Shown: positions 1 through 13,609, counted from the stretch's first letter. The stretch is DNA of 42,065 nt from Paulinella micropora (GCA_009731375.1 BJOX01000373.1:407054-449118); one strand, 5' to 3'. Notes: a model not told the origin generated them from the sequence alone. Numbers and translations: made by a program.

Positions 1-289
1 CCGGAATAAAACCCACAGTGCTCTGTCGGTTTATACTAGACTGTCGAACAGTCTCGAAACTCCATCTGCTTACTGGGCCCTCTGTAATGGAGGTGGGAGC
101 TCGTTCTGCAAGGGGCGCTTATGGAACGAGCCCTGGCCCCGCCTGGTACTAGGGAGCTTTGGTATCGCCTGTATCAGTCCCTTCCGTGCAAACATCACGG
201 CTTAGCTGGGCATCGGGTCAATACTTTACAGACTTCCTTGGTTGACGAAATCAGAAGCTCCTTTTTTCTGACATTAGTCGATATCTCAT
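1..289 (-). repeat. Dispersed repeat R1, copy 1 (cut by window edge)
   Basis: Reverse complement of 11818-12107 in the second R1 copy, ending at the same edge (TGAAATATCGAC motif, here TGAGATATCGAC on the minus strand) directly against CTAC repeats. It lies upstream of RPN1 exon 1 of this window, so it is inside an RPN1 intron. The apparent ORF across it is not conserved coding sequence. Confidence 0.9.
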
Positions 290-307
290 ACCTACCTACC
301 TATTTAG

Positions 308-349
308 GTCTGATCTCTGCTGCCGCTTCATTGGGCATGATCCTGCTCT

Positions 350-444
<95 letters not shown>

Positions 445-1335
445 AGATACCTATCTCCGGTGCTGTGTCGGCAGGGATGTGGAGACAGGGTTTAGCGAGG
501 TGGATAAGTATTCCTTCTCCACACATTATGCTATCTACCTACCTACCTACCTACCTACCTATCTACCTACCTACCTACCCACCTACCTGCCTGCCTGCCT
601 ACCTACCTACCTACCTATCTACCTACCTACCTACCTACCCACCTACCTGCCTGCCTGCCTACTTACCTATCTACATTTGCTGTGTCGGCAGGGATGTTGA
701 GACGGGGTTAAGCGCGGTGGATAAGTATTCCTTCTCTACGCAACTGCCCATCAAGGCAGGAGCGCTACTGTCTGCTGGTCATCGACGTACATACAGACCT
801 GTACATACATACATGCATGACTGCATGTGAAGATATTCTATCCTCGAGTGAGATGCAGGCCATACATCACATATATAATTTGATAGACGCCATAAATGAC
901 TGCGTGGGGTCAGACACATGATATACATAATAAAGATACATACATACATAGGTATTCTGTCCTCGGGGGTAACGAGTGAGATGGACGCCGCGCTGGTCAT
1001 ACATACATTACATCACATACAGGACATGACATGACATGACATGACATGGCCTGACATGGCCTGACGTGACATGACATGACATGACATGACACACGACATG
1101 ACATGACATGACATGACGTGACGTGACGTGACATGACGTGACGTGGCGTGGCGTGACGTGACATGACATGACATGGCATGACACACACCACACACGACAC
1201 GACAAGACGGCACGGAATGGCATGACATGACATGACATGACATACGTATATACATACATAGGCTTTGCTCTCTGAGCACGTGTGGAAAGTCTGCAGAATG
1301 AAAAGAAGATGAATGCATGCATGCTTACTTACTTA

Positions 1336-1367
<32 letters not shown>

Positions 1368-2376
1368 TTTACTTACTTACTTACCTACTTACCTACTTAG
1401 TTATCTACTTCCCTACTTACTTACCTACGTACCTGCTTACTTACCTGCTTACCTACTTACCTACGTACCTACTTACCTACTTACTTACTTACTTACTTAC
1501 TCACCTACTTACTTACTCACCTACTTACTTACTTACTTGCTTAGGCTTTGCTGTCCGAGCACGTGGAAAGTCCGCAGAAGGAAATGAAGACAGCGGCAGT
1601 CTTTGGCTTGGTATGTTATGTATGTATGTATGTATGTATGTATGTATGTATGTATGCATGCATGCAATGCCATGCCATGCCATGCCATGCAAGCAAAGCA
1701 ATGCAATGCATGGCATGGCATGGCATGCATGCGGCATGTATGCATGCATGTATGTATGTATGTAAGTATGCATGCATGCATGTATGTATGTATGCATGCA
1801 TGCATGTATGTATGTATGTATGTAGTGTATGTCATGCATGTCATGTATATCATGTATGCATGTATGTATGTAATGTGCATGTATGTATGTATGTAATGTA
1901 ATATATATGTAATGTGCATGTATGTATGTATGTATGTATGTGTGTATGTATGTATGTATATATGTATGCCATGCCATGCCATGCATGCATGCATGCATGC
2001 ATGCATGTATGTATTAATCTACACACAAAGTCCGCAGAAGGAATTGAAAACAGCTGTTGTCTTCGGCTGGGTATGTATGTATGTGTGTATGTATGTATGT
2101 AATGTATGTGTGTATGTATGTATGTATGCATGTAATGTGTGTCTGCAGGGTTTGGCGTACGCAGGCACGGCGCGGGAAGACGTGCTGGAAATCCTGGTAT
2201 GTGTGTATGTATGTATGTATGTATGTATGTATGTATGTATGTATGTATGTACGTACGTACGTACGTATGTATGTATGTATGTATGTCATGTCATGTAATG
2301 TAATGTAATGTAATGTAATTTAATGTAAGGTAAGGTAAGGTAGAGTAGTGTAATGTAATGTAATAATCATGACAGG

Positions 2377-2426
<50 letters not shown>

Positions 2427-3109
2427 GGTGACGTGTGTGTTGTGTCTGCAGGTGCCACTGATCGTGGACGACACACAGAGCATGGAACAGGTAGATCATC
2501 TTCACCTCCAGCATCGTCATCGCTTAGCAACATCACGTGGCATCATCATAGCTTAGCAATTTCATCATAGCTTATCATCATCATAGCTTAGCGACATCAC
2601 GTAGCATCATCATAGCTTAGCGTCATCACATAGCATCATCATCATAGCTTAGCAACGTCACATAGCATCATCATAGCTTATCATTATCACATAGCATCAG
2701 CATAGCTTATCATCATCAAATAGTATCATCACAGCTTATCATCATCACATAGCATCATCATAGCTTATCATCACATAGCATCATCATAGCTTATCACATA
2801 GCATCATCATCATAGCTTATCAACATCACATAGCATCATCATCATAGCTTAGCAACATCACATAGCATAACATATCATGTTATAACATATGATAATATAT
2901 CATATCACACACACACACACACACAAACTAACCCAAGCGATAATTAAGTCAGGGCAACCTGACAGATCAGAACAGAATGTAAAATTACCTTACATGACAC
3001 GAAATCACGTATGATGATGTCATGTCAGGTTGCGTTGACCTGTTTATCGCTTGGTTTGGTGTTCGTGGGCACGGCCAATGAGGGGATTCAAGACAGTATC
3101 ATCGAGGTA

Positions 3110-3159
<50 letters not shown>

Positions 3160-3671
3160 CCTACCTACCTACCTACCTATCTACCTATCTACCTACCTAC
3201 CTACCTACCTACCTACCTAACCTAACTTCCTAACCTACCTGCCTGCCTGTCTGCCTGCCTGCCTGCCTACCTGCCTGTCTACCTACCTACCTACCTACCT
3301 ACCTGCCTACCTATCTATCTATCTATTTCTATCTGTCTATCTATCTATCTATCTATCACATCACATCATTACATGGCACAGACATGACATGGCGTGACGT
3401 GACGTGACGTGACGTTGCGTGGCGTTGCGCGGCGTGACATGACATGACATGACATGACGTGACATGGCAAGATGTGGCATGACATGACATGACATGGCAT
3501 GGCATGGCATGACATGGCATGACATGACATGACATTCAAGACGTGGCATGACATGGCATGACATGGCTGGTGTGGTGCTGCAGGCGTTCCTTGACCGTTC
3601 TGACACGGACTTGCGAGACAGCTCTTCGCGCCTCATGTGCCTCGGCCTGGCCCTGCTCTTCGTCGGGGTAG

Positions 3672-3702
<31 letters not shown>

Positions 3703-4468
3703 GGGGGGGGGGGNNNNNNNNNNNNNNNNNNNNNNNNNNNNNNNNNNNNNNNNNNNNNNNNNNNNNNNNNNNNNNNNNNNNNNNNNNNNNNNNNNNNNNN
3801 NNNNNNNNNNNNNNNNNNNNNNNNNNNNNNNNNNNNNNNNNNNNNNNNNNNNTCGGGGACAAGAAGGATGGGGTGATGAAGGCCATTGACATGGCGATGA
3901 TGAAGGCGATTGAGATGGCGAAAGCAGCCGATCAAGCATAACATGGCATATCATTACATCATGTTACATGACCTTGCCTTATATAACATGTGAAGGTTGG
4001 GGAACAAGAAGGACGGGGTAGTGAAGGCGATCCCAGTGATCAAGCACCCGATCCAGCATAACAAGACATAGCACATGATGTCAACATGACATTTCATCAT
4101 ATGATATGTTGAGGTCGGGGACAAGAAGGGCGGAGTGATGAAGGCTAGTGAAGCAGCGATGAAGCCCCTGATCAAGCATAACATGACATTGCATCACACT
4201 ATATCAAATTAAATCACATTATCAAGTGTTGAGGTTGCATGGTAACGAAGGCGATCGGAAGTGATCAATCACCCGATCAAGCATACATAACATGGCATAC
4301 CATTACATGATGTTAACATGACATCTCATGATATGTGACATTCAGGTCGGGGACAAGAAGGATGGGGTAATGAAGGCGATCGAAGTTCTGAAACACCCGA
4401 TCAAGCAGTACCTGGCCATCACCATCGATACCTGCGCCTATGCCGGTAGCTAGATATCTATCTGTCGT

Positions 4469-4499
<31 letters not shown>

Positions 4500-4565
4500 C
4501 AGGGACGGGCAATGTGCTGGCCATGCAGCGCGCGCTGCAGCAGCTAACGGAACATATCGTGGAAG
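308..4565 (+). CDS. RPN1: RPN1 exons 1-10: proteasome/cyclosome repeats, first part
   Basis: Exons 1-10 encode alpha-helical PC repeats of the Rpn1 toroid. Visible in order: [110 protein letters not shown] and [13 protein letters not shown]. Small-residue Leu/Gly/Ala helices are typical of the family. Exons are 39-100 bp. Donors at 1611, 2197 and 3107 run directly into GTAT or CTAT arrays; acceptors at 1543-1544 and 4501-4502 follow CTTA or TATC arrays. Exons 2, 3, 4 and 9 have partial copies in the adjoining introns. Confidence 0.92.
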
Positions 4566-4678
4566 GTCATCTAGCTAGCTAGCTAGCTAGCTATCTATCT
4601 ATCTATCTATCTGTCTACCTACCTACCTATCTACCTACCTACCTATCTACCTACCTACCTATCTACCTACCTATCTAC

Positions 4679-4712
<34 letters not shown>

Positions 4713-4782
4713 GTTTGTCTGTCTTCCTATCTACCTCTACCTAATCTACCTACCTATCTACCTACCTACCTACCTACCTATC

Positions 4783-4845
<63 letters not shown>

Positions 4846-5294
4846 CTATCTATCTCTTTGTCTATCTATCTGTTTATAGGGAAGGAGAAGAAGGACGAGG
4901 AGAACAAGGATCAGAGTGAGGCCGCGGCCGCATTGGTAAGATTGATTGATTGATTGATACATTGATACATTGATAGATTGATAGATTGGTAGATTGGTAG
5001 GTTGGTAGGTAGGTAGGTAGGTAGGTAGGTAGGTAAGGTAAGAAGAAGGGTAGGTAGGGTAGGTAGATAGATGGATGGATGGATGGATGGATGGATTGAC
5101 GTGACAGACAGACAAGCGGATGTTCTGGAAACCACAGTTTTACTTGTTTCATATTTTGGCTTCTTTCTTTGTGTACAATATATGTATAATATGTGTGTTT
5201 GGATGTCAAGGCTCAAGGCGATGCAGCAGTGACCCCCGGCGCTGCCGGTCAGTGATGTCTTATGCGTGGAGTAGTGGGAGGAGGAGTGGTGGTG

Positions 5295-5328
<34 letters not shown>

Positions 5329-5385
5329 CAGTAGTGGTGGTGGTAGGTAGGTAGGTTGGTTGGTTGGTTGGTTGGTTGATGGATG

Positions 5386-5439
<54 letters not shown>

Positions 5440-5553
5440 GTCATGTATCTCTGTTGGCAGCGGCTGCGACGGCGGCGGGAGCGGAGCAAAAAGGGGAGGA
5501 GGGGGAGAAGAAGACGGACGGCATGACAGGCATGCACCAGCAGGTCCTGGATA

Positions 5554-5591
<38 letters not shown>

Positions 5592-5592
5592 G

Positions 5593-5641
<49 letters not shown>

Positions 5642-5918
5642 GATTGATTGTCAATTTTTCTATGTACGTGTTTACTGATTCATTTATTGATTTGTTAATT
5701 TATGTTGTTTCTTTGTGTCTTGATTCCTGTCTGGGTGTACCAGGCGGCGTGTCTGGGCCTTGCGCTGGTCGCCATGGGGGAGGAAATCAACGTCAAGATG
5801 GTAGATGGATGGATGGATGGATACATGCATGCGTGCATGCATGGGTGGGCGGATGCATTGATTGATTGACTGATTGATCGATTAATCGATTGATTGATTG
5901 ATTAGTAGGTAGATAGCG

Positions 5919-5988
<70 letters not shown>

Positions 5989-5998
5989 CTAGATAGAC

Positions 5999-6056
<58 letters not shown>

Positions 6057-7371
6057 GTAGGTAGGTAAGTAGGTAGGTAGTCCTATCCCTGCATCTGCCT
6101 ACCTATCTATCCACATGATCTGTCCACATGTCTGTCTGTCTGTCTATCTATCCGCCTATCTGTGTGGTCTGTAGGCGTTGTCCACATGTCTGTCTGTCTG
6201 TCTATTGGCCTATCTGTGTGGTCTGTAGGTGTTGTCCACATGTCTGTCTGTCTGTCTATTGGCCTATCTGTGTGGTGTGTAGGCGTTGCGTGCGCTGGAC
6301 CACGTGCTGCAGTATGCAGAGCTCAACGTGCGACGCACGGTATGTATGTATTTATGTATGTAGAGAGAGAGAGAGTGAGTGAGAGAGAGAGAGAGATGTA
6401 CCACTTGTTGCAGTACGCCGAGCTTAATGTTCGCCGCATGGTATATCTGTTATTTCATGTTATGTATTTCTGTATGTATTTATGTATGTATGTATGAGTG
6501 TATATGTTATGTATGTATGTTTTTATCTTGTACGCATACCTGTCTGTTACGCAGGTCGCGTTGGCTCTGTCCTGAAACAGCGTGTCTACGTCTAAGCCCT
6601 TATGTGATGATATGTATCTATGTCATCTGTATATTCTGTACATTAGGTATGGTATGTATGTATGTCATATGTACATCATGTTGCAAGAAATGCGTATCGC
6701 AGGTTCCGCTGGCTCTGTCCTGAAACAGCGTGTCTAATCCTTTATGTGATGATATGTATCTATGTCATCTGTATATTCTGTATATTATGTATGGTATGTA
6801 TGTATATCGTGTCGCTGATATGCGTGTGGCAGGTTCCGCTGGCTCTGTCCTTGCCGAGCGTGTGTCTAATCCTTTGTGTGATAATGTGTATCTATGTCAT
6901 CTGTATATTCTGTACATGATGTATGGTATGTATGTATGTCATGTGTATATCATGTACATGATATGCGTGTGGCAGGTTCCGCTGGCTCTGTCCATGCCGA
7001 GCGTGTGTCTAATCCTTTATGTTATGATATGTATATATTTCATCTGTATTTTATGTATGTATGTAGATTATTTATGTATGTCATGTGTATATCATGTACA
7101 TGATATGCGTGTCGCATGTGCCGCTGGCTGTCCTGAAACAGCGTGTCTATGTCCAAGCCTTTATGTGATGATATGTATCTATGTCATCTTTATATTCTGT
7201 ACATTATGTATGGTATGTTATGTATGTCATGTACGTGATGTGCGTGTCGCAGGTGCCTTTGGCGCTGTCCTTGCTGAGCGTGTCTAAGCCGCGCATGCTC
7301 GTCATAGACCTTATCAGCAAACTGACGCACGATACCGACATGGAGGTGTTGATCGCTATCTCTTACTTATC

Positions 7372-7435
<64 letters not shown>

Positions 7436-7461
7436 ATATATATACATATATATATATATAT

Positions 7462-7494
<33 letters not shown>

Positions 7495-7510
7495 ATGTCT
7501 ACCTACCTAC

Positions 7511-7547
<37 letters not shown>

Positions 7548-7881
7548 AGGTCTCTCAGAACGCTGTGATTGCTTTGGGCGTGCTGGGCGCCGGCACCAAC
7601 AACTCCCGCATTGCCGCGCTACTGCGCCAGGTGGAGAGAGANNNNNNNNNNNNNNNNNNNNNNNNNNNNNNNNNNNNNNNNNNNNNNNNNNNNNNNNNNN
7701 NNNNNNNNNNNNNNNNNNNNNNNNNNNNNNNNNNNNNNNNNNNNNNNNNNNNNNNNNNNNNNNNNNNNNNNNNNNNNNNNNNNNNNNNNNNNNNNNNNNN
7801 NNNNNNNNNNNNNNNNNNNNNNNNNNNNNNNNNNNNNNNNNNNNNNNNNNNNNNNNNNNNNNNNNNNNNNNNNNNNNNNNN

Positions 7882-7945
<64 letters not shown>

Positions 7946-8256
7946 ATAAGCAGGAGAAGTAGGAGGATGAAAATGAAGAAGGAAGAACAAAAGACGGACA
8001 CATATACAAAGTCATACATTCATACACACCATTTATACACTTAATATCTATATTTTGGTGTGTAGTTGGCTGGATTTTACGCCAAAGAGGCCAACCACCT
8101 GTTCCTAGTCCGCATCGCACAGGGTCCGCTAGCAAGAAGAAGAAGAAGAAGAATCATAGTAATAATGACGAATAATAATAATGATGATAATGATAATGAT
8201 AGTGATAGTGATAATAATCATAATTATAATCATAATCATTAATAAATAATAAATTA

Positions 8257-8327
<71 letters not shown>

Positions 8328-8558
8328 GTGCTTCTCTGTCAATGGCTGATGCATTTCTGCACATGCGCCTCCATCGTCTCACCCGTGAGGGGAGTACGAA
8401 GAATTGACGATAAGCTCTAATGACACCCCCGCAAGGGCAGTTCCAACACTTCCAGACGGACCGGTATGTTCAATGAAAATACTGGTGGCACCGACGGGAA
8501 TCGAACTGGCGACAGGGCCCAGATGGTAGAACTTGACCACTGGGCTATCACGGTGTCC

Positions 8559-8603
<45 letters not shown>

Positions 8604-8826
8604 GTGCTTCTCTGTCAATTGCTGATGCAAATCTGCACATGCGCCTCCATCGTCTCACCCGTGAGGGGAGTACGAAGAGTTGACGATAGGCTCTAATGAC
8701 ACCCCCGCAAGGGCAGTTCCAACACTTCCAGACGGACCGGTATGTTCAATGAAAATACTGGTNNNNNNNNNNAGGAATCGAACTGGCGACAGGGTAGAAC
8801 TTGACCACTGGGCTATCACGGTGTCC

Positions 8827-8859
<33 letters not shown>

Positions 8860-10172
8860 TATATTGATCTGTCATGGCTGAGCCCGAGGGCCATGCGCCT
8901 CCATCCCTCGACCCAACAGGGACTACAGTGAGTATGTTGGGGAGGGAAGAGTGACTCTAACCATCCTGCATAGAAGGCCCCAAAAGGAAGTCCCTACTAC
9001 CCGCACAGTGTCGGGTACCTTGCAGGAAATCAACTACAAATGATTGATCTTCCCCGCGTGAGAGCTCCACGAGACTGGGTAGGTCCCGCATGGAGGTACT
9101 CACAGGGGTAGCAGACATTTCATGCGGTCTGCCAGCGCATGAGGACGTTTTGTGGTAAGTATCTGGGACGCCTCGAAACCCGTCACCACCCCTAGATCGC
9201 GGAATGTAAATACCCCTTTGATCCCACGTGGTGTATGTCTTATAAAAAACAACACAACGACATGGCCTCGGAACCAACGCAACAACATAGCCTCGGAACC
9301 CACATCGACATAGCCTCGGAACCCACACAACAACAGAGCCTCGGAACCAACACAACAACATAGCCTCGGAACCAACACAACAACATAGCCTCGGAGCCAA
9401 CATAGCCTCGAAACCAGTGGGAAGAGGCCCAACCACCTCCTCTTCCCGTGGGGTGCCATACTGTGCACCCCTCCATAATAATAATAATAATAATAATAAT
9501 ACTATATCTGAGGCGTACTGATGCAGCTAATGGCATATCCTCAACGGACATAAGCCTCCAATACCCTTGTTCGAGGTCCTCCACCCCCCGTGTCAGTCTC
9601 TCGCCTGATGATCGGGGCTACCGATGGAGCTCCTGAGGGCAAGACTGCACTAAGCCGAGGTTATTCCGCAGTCCCAGCAACCTCTTGCAAGACGTCACCG
9701 AATGTGCAAGTGCATACACCAAGCGCGGTTGCTAGAGCTGCCTCGAAACCCCACCCATAACAATCTGGTGTCTGCTGGGTCCTGGGCTATCAACCAGCAT
9801 ATGCGGAGTTTAAGATCTTTTACGCGCGCAACGACCCTCCTCCCCAGCATCTACCACCAAAGGGTTATGAGTTGGCGTCACAGTTTAACGCCTTGAGGCC
9901 ATTGGGCTGAATAATAATAATAATAATAATAGTGCTTCTCAGTCAATGGCGAATGCATTTCTGCACATGTGCCTCCATCGTCTCACCCGCGAGGGGAGTA
10001 CGAAGATTTGACGATAGGCTCTACTGACACCCCCGCAAGGCAGCTCCAAGCCTTCCAGACAGACCAAGACTTTCAAAGAAAATATCCTTTGCAAATACTG
10101 GCACCGACGGGAATCGAACTGGCGACAGGTCCCAGATGGTAGACCTTAACCACTGGGCTATCGCGGTGCCAC

Positions 10173-10220
<48 letters not shown>

Positions 10221-10602
10221 TAATAATGGTGGTGGTGGTGGTGGTAATAGTGATGATGATAGTAGTAGTAGTAGTAGTAGTAGTGAATAGTGAGTAGTAA
10301 GTAATAAGTAGTAAGTAGTAGTAGTAAGTAGTAAGTAGCAGCAGTACTAGCAGTAGTAGTAGTAGTAGTAGTAGTAGTAGAGTAGCATAATAGTATGACT
10401 ACTATTACTTGTACGTGCTCTGCTAGGTCTGTTGCACATGGGCAAGGGTCTGTTGACACTCAACCCCTTCCACTCGGGACACTTCCTCATGTCCAAGGTT
10501 CTTCTTCTTCTTCTTCTTCTTCTTCTTCCTCTTCCTCCTCTCTCTCTCTCTCTCTCTCTCTCTTCCCTTCCACTCCTGACACTTCATCACCATGGTTCTC
10601 TT

Positions 10603-10656
<54 letters not shown>

Positions 10657-10872
10657 CCTCCTTTTTCTCCTCTTCAACTGGCACACTTTCTCGTGTCCAA
10701 GGTCAGGCTTCTTCTCCTTCTCCTTCTTCTTTTCCTTCTCCTTCTCCTCCTCCTACTCCTTCTTTTTCTTCTTCTTCTTCTTCTCCTTCTTTTCCTTCTC
10801 CTCCTCATTCTCCTTCTTCTTCTTCTTCTTCTCCTTCTCCTCCTGCTTCTCCTCTTTTTCCTCCTCCTCCTC

Positions 10873-10903
<31 letters not shown>

Positions 10904-11063
10904 TTCTTGACACTGCTCCATCTATCTATCTATCTATCTTTCTATCTTTCTATCTGTCTGTCTGTCTGTCCGTCTGTCTGTCTGTCATTCTGTCTATCTA
11001 TCTATCTATCTATCTATCCATCTATCCATCTATCTATCTATCTATCTAATCTTATCGATCTAA

Positions 11064-11105
<42 letters not shown>

Positions 11106-11214
11106 GTCTGTCTGTCTGTGTCTGTCTATCTATCTATCTATCTATCTATCTATCCATCCATCTATCCATCCATCCATCCATCTATCTATCTATCTATCTT
11201 TCTCGCTCTCTCTT

Positions 11215-11279
<65 letters not shown>

Positions 11280-11414
11280 TCGTGTCAGGTGGCCGTGGCG
11301 GGTTTGTTGACGCTGCTGCACTCTGCCATGGACGCCAAGAACTCCATCTTGGTACATCTACCTAACCATCTGTTTTTCTATTCTCCCTGTCTGTTTGTCG
11401 GTCTATTCATTTCC

Positions 11415-11505
<91 letters not shown>

Positions 11506-11638
11506 AGGCGCATAGACACTATCTGCTCTATTCGGTGGTCTGCGCCGCCCGACCCCGTTGCCTCATCACCGTAAGACAGATAGATAGAATTGGATGGATA
11601 TATAGACGGGTAGGTAGGTAGGTAGGTAGATAGGTAGG

Positions 11639-11685
<47 letters not shown>

Positions 11686-11686
11686 C

Positions 11687-11723
<37 letters not shown>

Positions 11724-11750
11724 GGATGGATGGATAGATAGATAGATAGC

Positions 11751-11818
<68 letters not shown>

Positions 11819-12769
11819 GAAATATCGACTAATGTCAGAAAAAAGGAGCTTCTGATTTCGTCAACCAGGAAGTCTGTGGGTAAAGTATTAACCCGATGCC
11901 CAGCTAAGCCGTGATGTTTGCACGGAAGGGACTGATACAGGCAATACCAAAGCTTCCTAGTACCAGGCGGGGCCAGGGCTCGTTCCATAAAGCGCCCCTT
12001 GCAGAACGAGCTCCCACCTCCATTACAGAGGGCCCAGTAAGCAGATGGAGTTTCGAGACTGTTCGACAGTCTAGTATAAACCGACAGAGCACTGTGGGTT
12101 TTATTCCGGGCTCAACAAGCGAGAAAGGGCACCCTGAGGGAACAGGATTGTGCTTCCCGTCGCTATTTCGGCATATGACTTATAGGCGTATGGCTAGGCA
12201 CACATAAGGCACCCCACCACGGGCCCAGCACACCCACACCATCCCCTAATTCTCTGTCTGTCGACAGATGGCACCCATTTCAAAAAATCAAGCCCAAGAG
12301 AGGGTCAGTGACACCTCAAGTGGCCTTGGTTCATTCCGTAGAGTAAGTGATAAGATCGACTGATGAAATATCGACTAATGTCAGAAAAAAGGAGCTTCTG
12401 ATTTCAGATAGATAGATAGATCGATAGAAACCACCGTCATCTCTTCCTGCTCCTCACACCTTACCAGCGACATTCGAGTGAAAAAGATTACATTACTTGT
12501 TTGTTTGTTTGCTTGTTTGTTTGTTTGTTTGCTTGACTCTTGCTTGCTTGTTTGTTTGTTTGTGTGTTGTTTTCTTTTGTTTTGTTTATTTATTTATTTG
12601 TTCTTTCATTCATTTATTTCACTTATCTTTAGCTGGGAAGCGATGGTAAGTTCTTGCCCGTGTCTGTGCGCGTGGGCACAGCTGTTGACACTGTGGGACA
12701 GACAGGACGGTACATATACATACACATAGACATACATATACTTATACATATACTTATACATATACATAC

Positions 12770-12821
<52 letters not shown>

Positions 12822-12840
12822 GTACATATACGTGTACATG

Positions 12841-12877
<37 letters not shown>

Positions 12878-12994
12878 GCACACAGCTATGGACACTATGG
12901 GACAGACAGGACCGTCCGCTCATTAACACACATATACACATACACATGTACACATGCATTTACATTTACATTTACATTTATATTTATATTTACA

Positions 12995-13055
<61 letters not shown>

Positions 13056-13609
13056 TAGGGAGTACATAGGCCATCGGTCCTTTCCATGGGCTGATTGGTA
13101 TAAAGCTCCTAGAGTAATGTTCTATGCCGTCACTTCCTTTATTNNNNNNNNNNNNNNNNNNNNNNNNNNNNNNNNNNNNNNNNNNNNNNNNNNNNNNNNN
13201 NNNNNNNNNNNNNNNNNNNNNNNNNNNNNNNNNNNNNNNNNNNNNNNNNNNNNNNNNNNNNNNNNNNNNNNNNNNNNNNNNNNNNNNNNNNNNNNNNNNN
13301 NNNNNNNNNNNNNNNNNNNNNNNNNNNNNNNNNNNNNNNNNNNNNNNNNNNNNNNNNNNNNNTGGCACCGCGATAGCCCAGTGGTTAAGGTCTACCATCT
13401 GGGACCTGTCGCCAGTTCGATTCCCGTCGGTGCCAGTATTTTCAAAGGATATTTTCTTTGAAAGTATTGGTCTGTCTGGAAGGCTTGGAGCTGCCTTGCG
13501 GGGGTGTCAGTAGAGCCTATCGTCAATTCTTCGTACTCCTTTCACGGGTGAGATGATGGAGGCACATGTGCAGAAATGCATTCGCCATTGACTGAGAAGC
13601 ACTATTATT

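Larger units (their letters stand above)
1003..2148 (+). repeat. Microsatellites of RPN1 introns 3 and 4
   Basis: (GACAT)n with GACGT variants at about 1021-1245; (CTTA)n with CTAC variants at 1321-1542, forming the exon 4 acceptor tract; (GTAT)n, (CATG)n and CCATG mixtures at 1611-2025 and 2071-2146. The GTAT array starts at the exon 4 donor itself. Confidence 0.9.
8124..10426 (+). other. RPN1 intron 18: longest intron, filled with AAT-bounded cassettes
   Basis: From left to right: a short AAG/AAT run, SINE S1, SINE S2, R2, R3, SINE S3, then AAT, GGT and AGT arrays up to the acceptor at 10425-10426. Every cassette is separated from the next by an AAT run. Confidence 0.8.

Noticed and set aside
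465-2308. Long ORFs rich in Tyr/Leu/Pro/Thr or Met/Cys/Val on both strands
   Set aside because: Straight translations of CTAC, CTTA, GTAT and GACAT arrays; open in several frames at once and crossed by real RPN1 splice sites.
10395-11621. Ser/Leu/Phe-rich ORFs over 150 residues
   Set aside because: Translations of TC, TTC and TATC repeats in RPN1 introns; the true exons inside are read as short segments only.
11911-12207. 98-residue ORF present identically in two R1 copies (also 37676-37972)
   Set aside because: Its conservation follows from the copies being about 99% identical at DNA level; opposite-strand ORFs are equally conserved and no domain is recognised.
13364-13434. Genuine tRNA gene
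   Set aside because: Acceptor stem and A/B boxes are good, but the T stem is mismatched, the anticodon arm is irregular, and the same sequence recurs in seven SINE copies with a shared body and tail.
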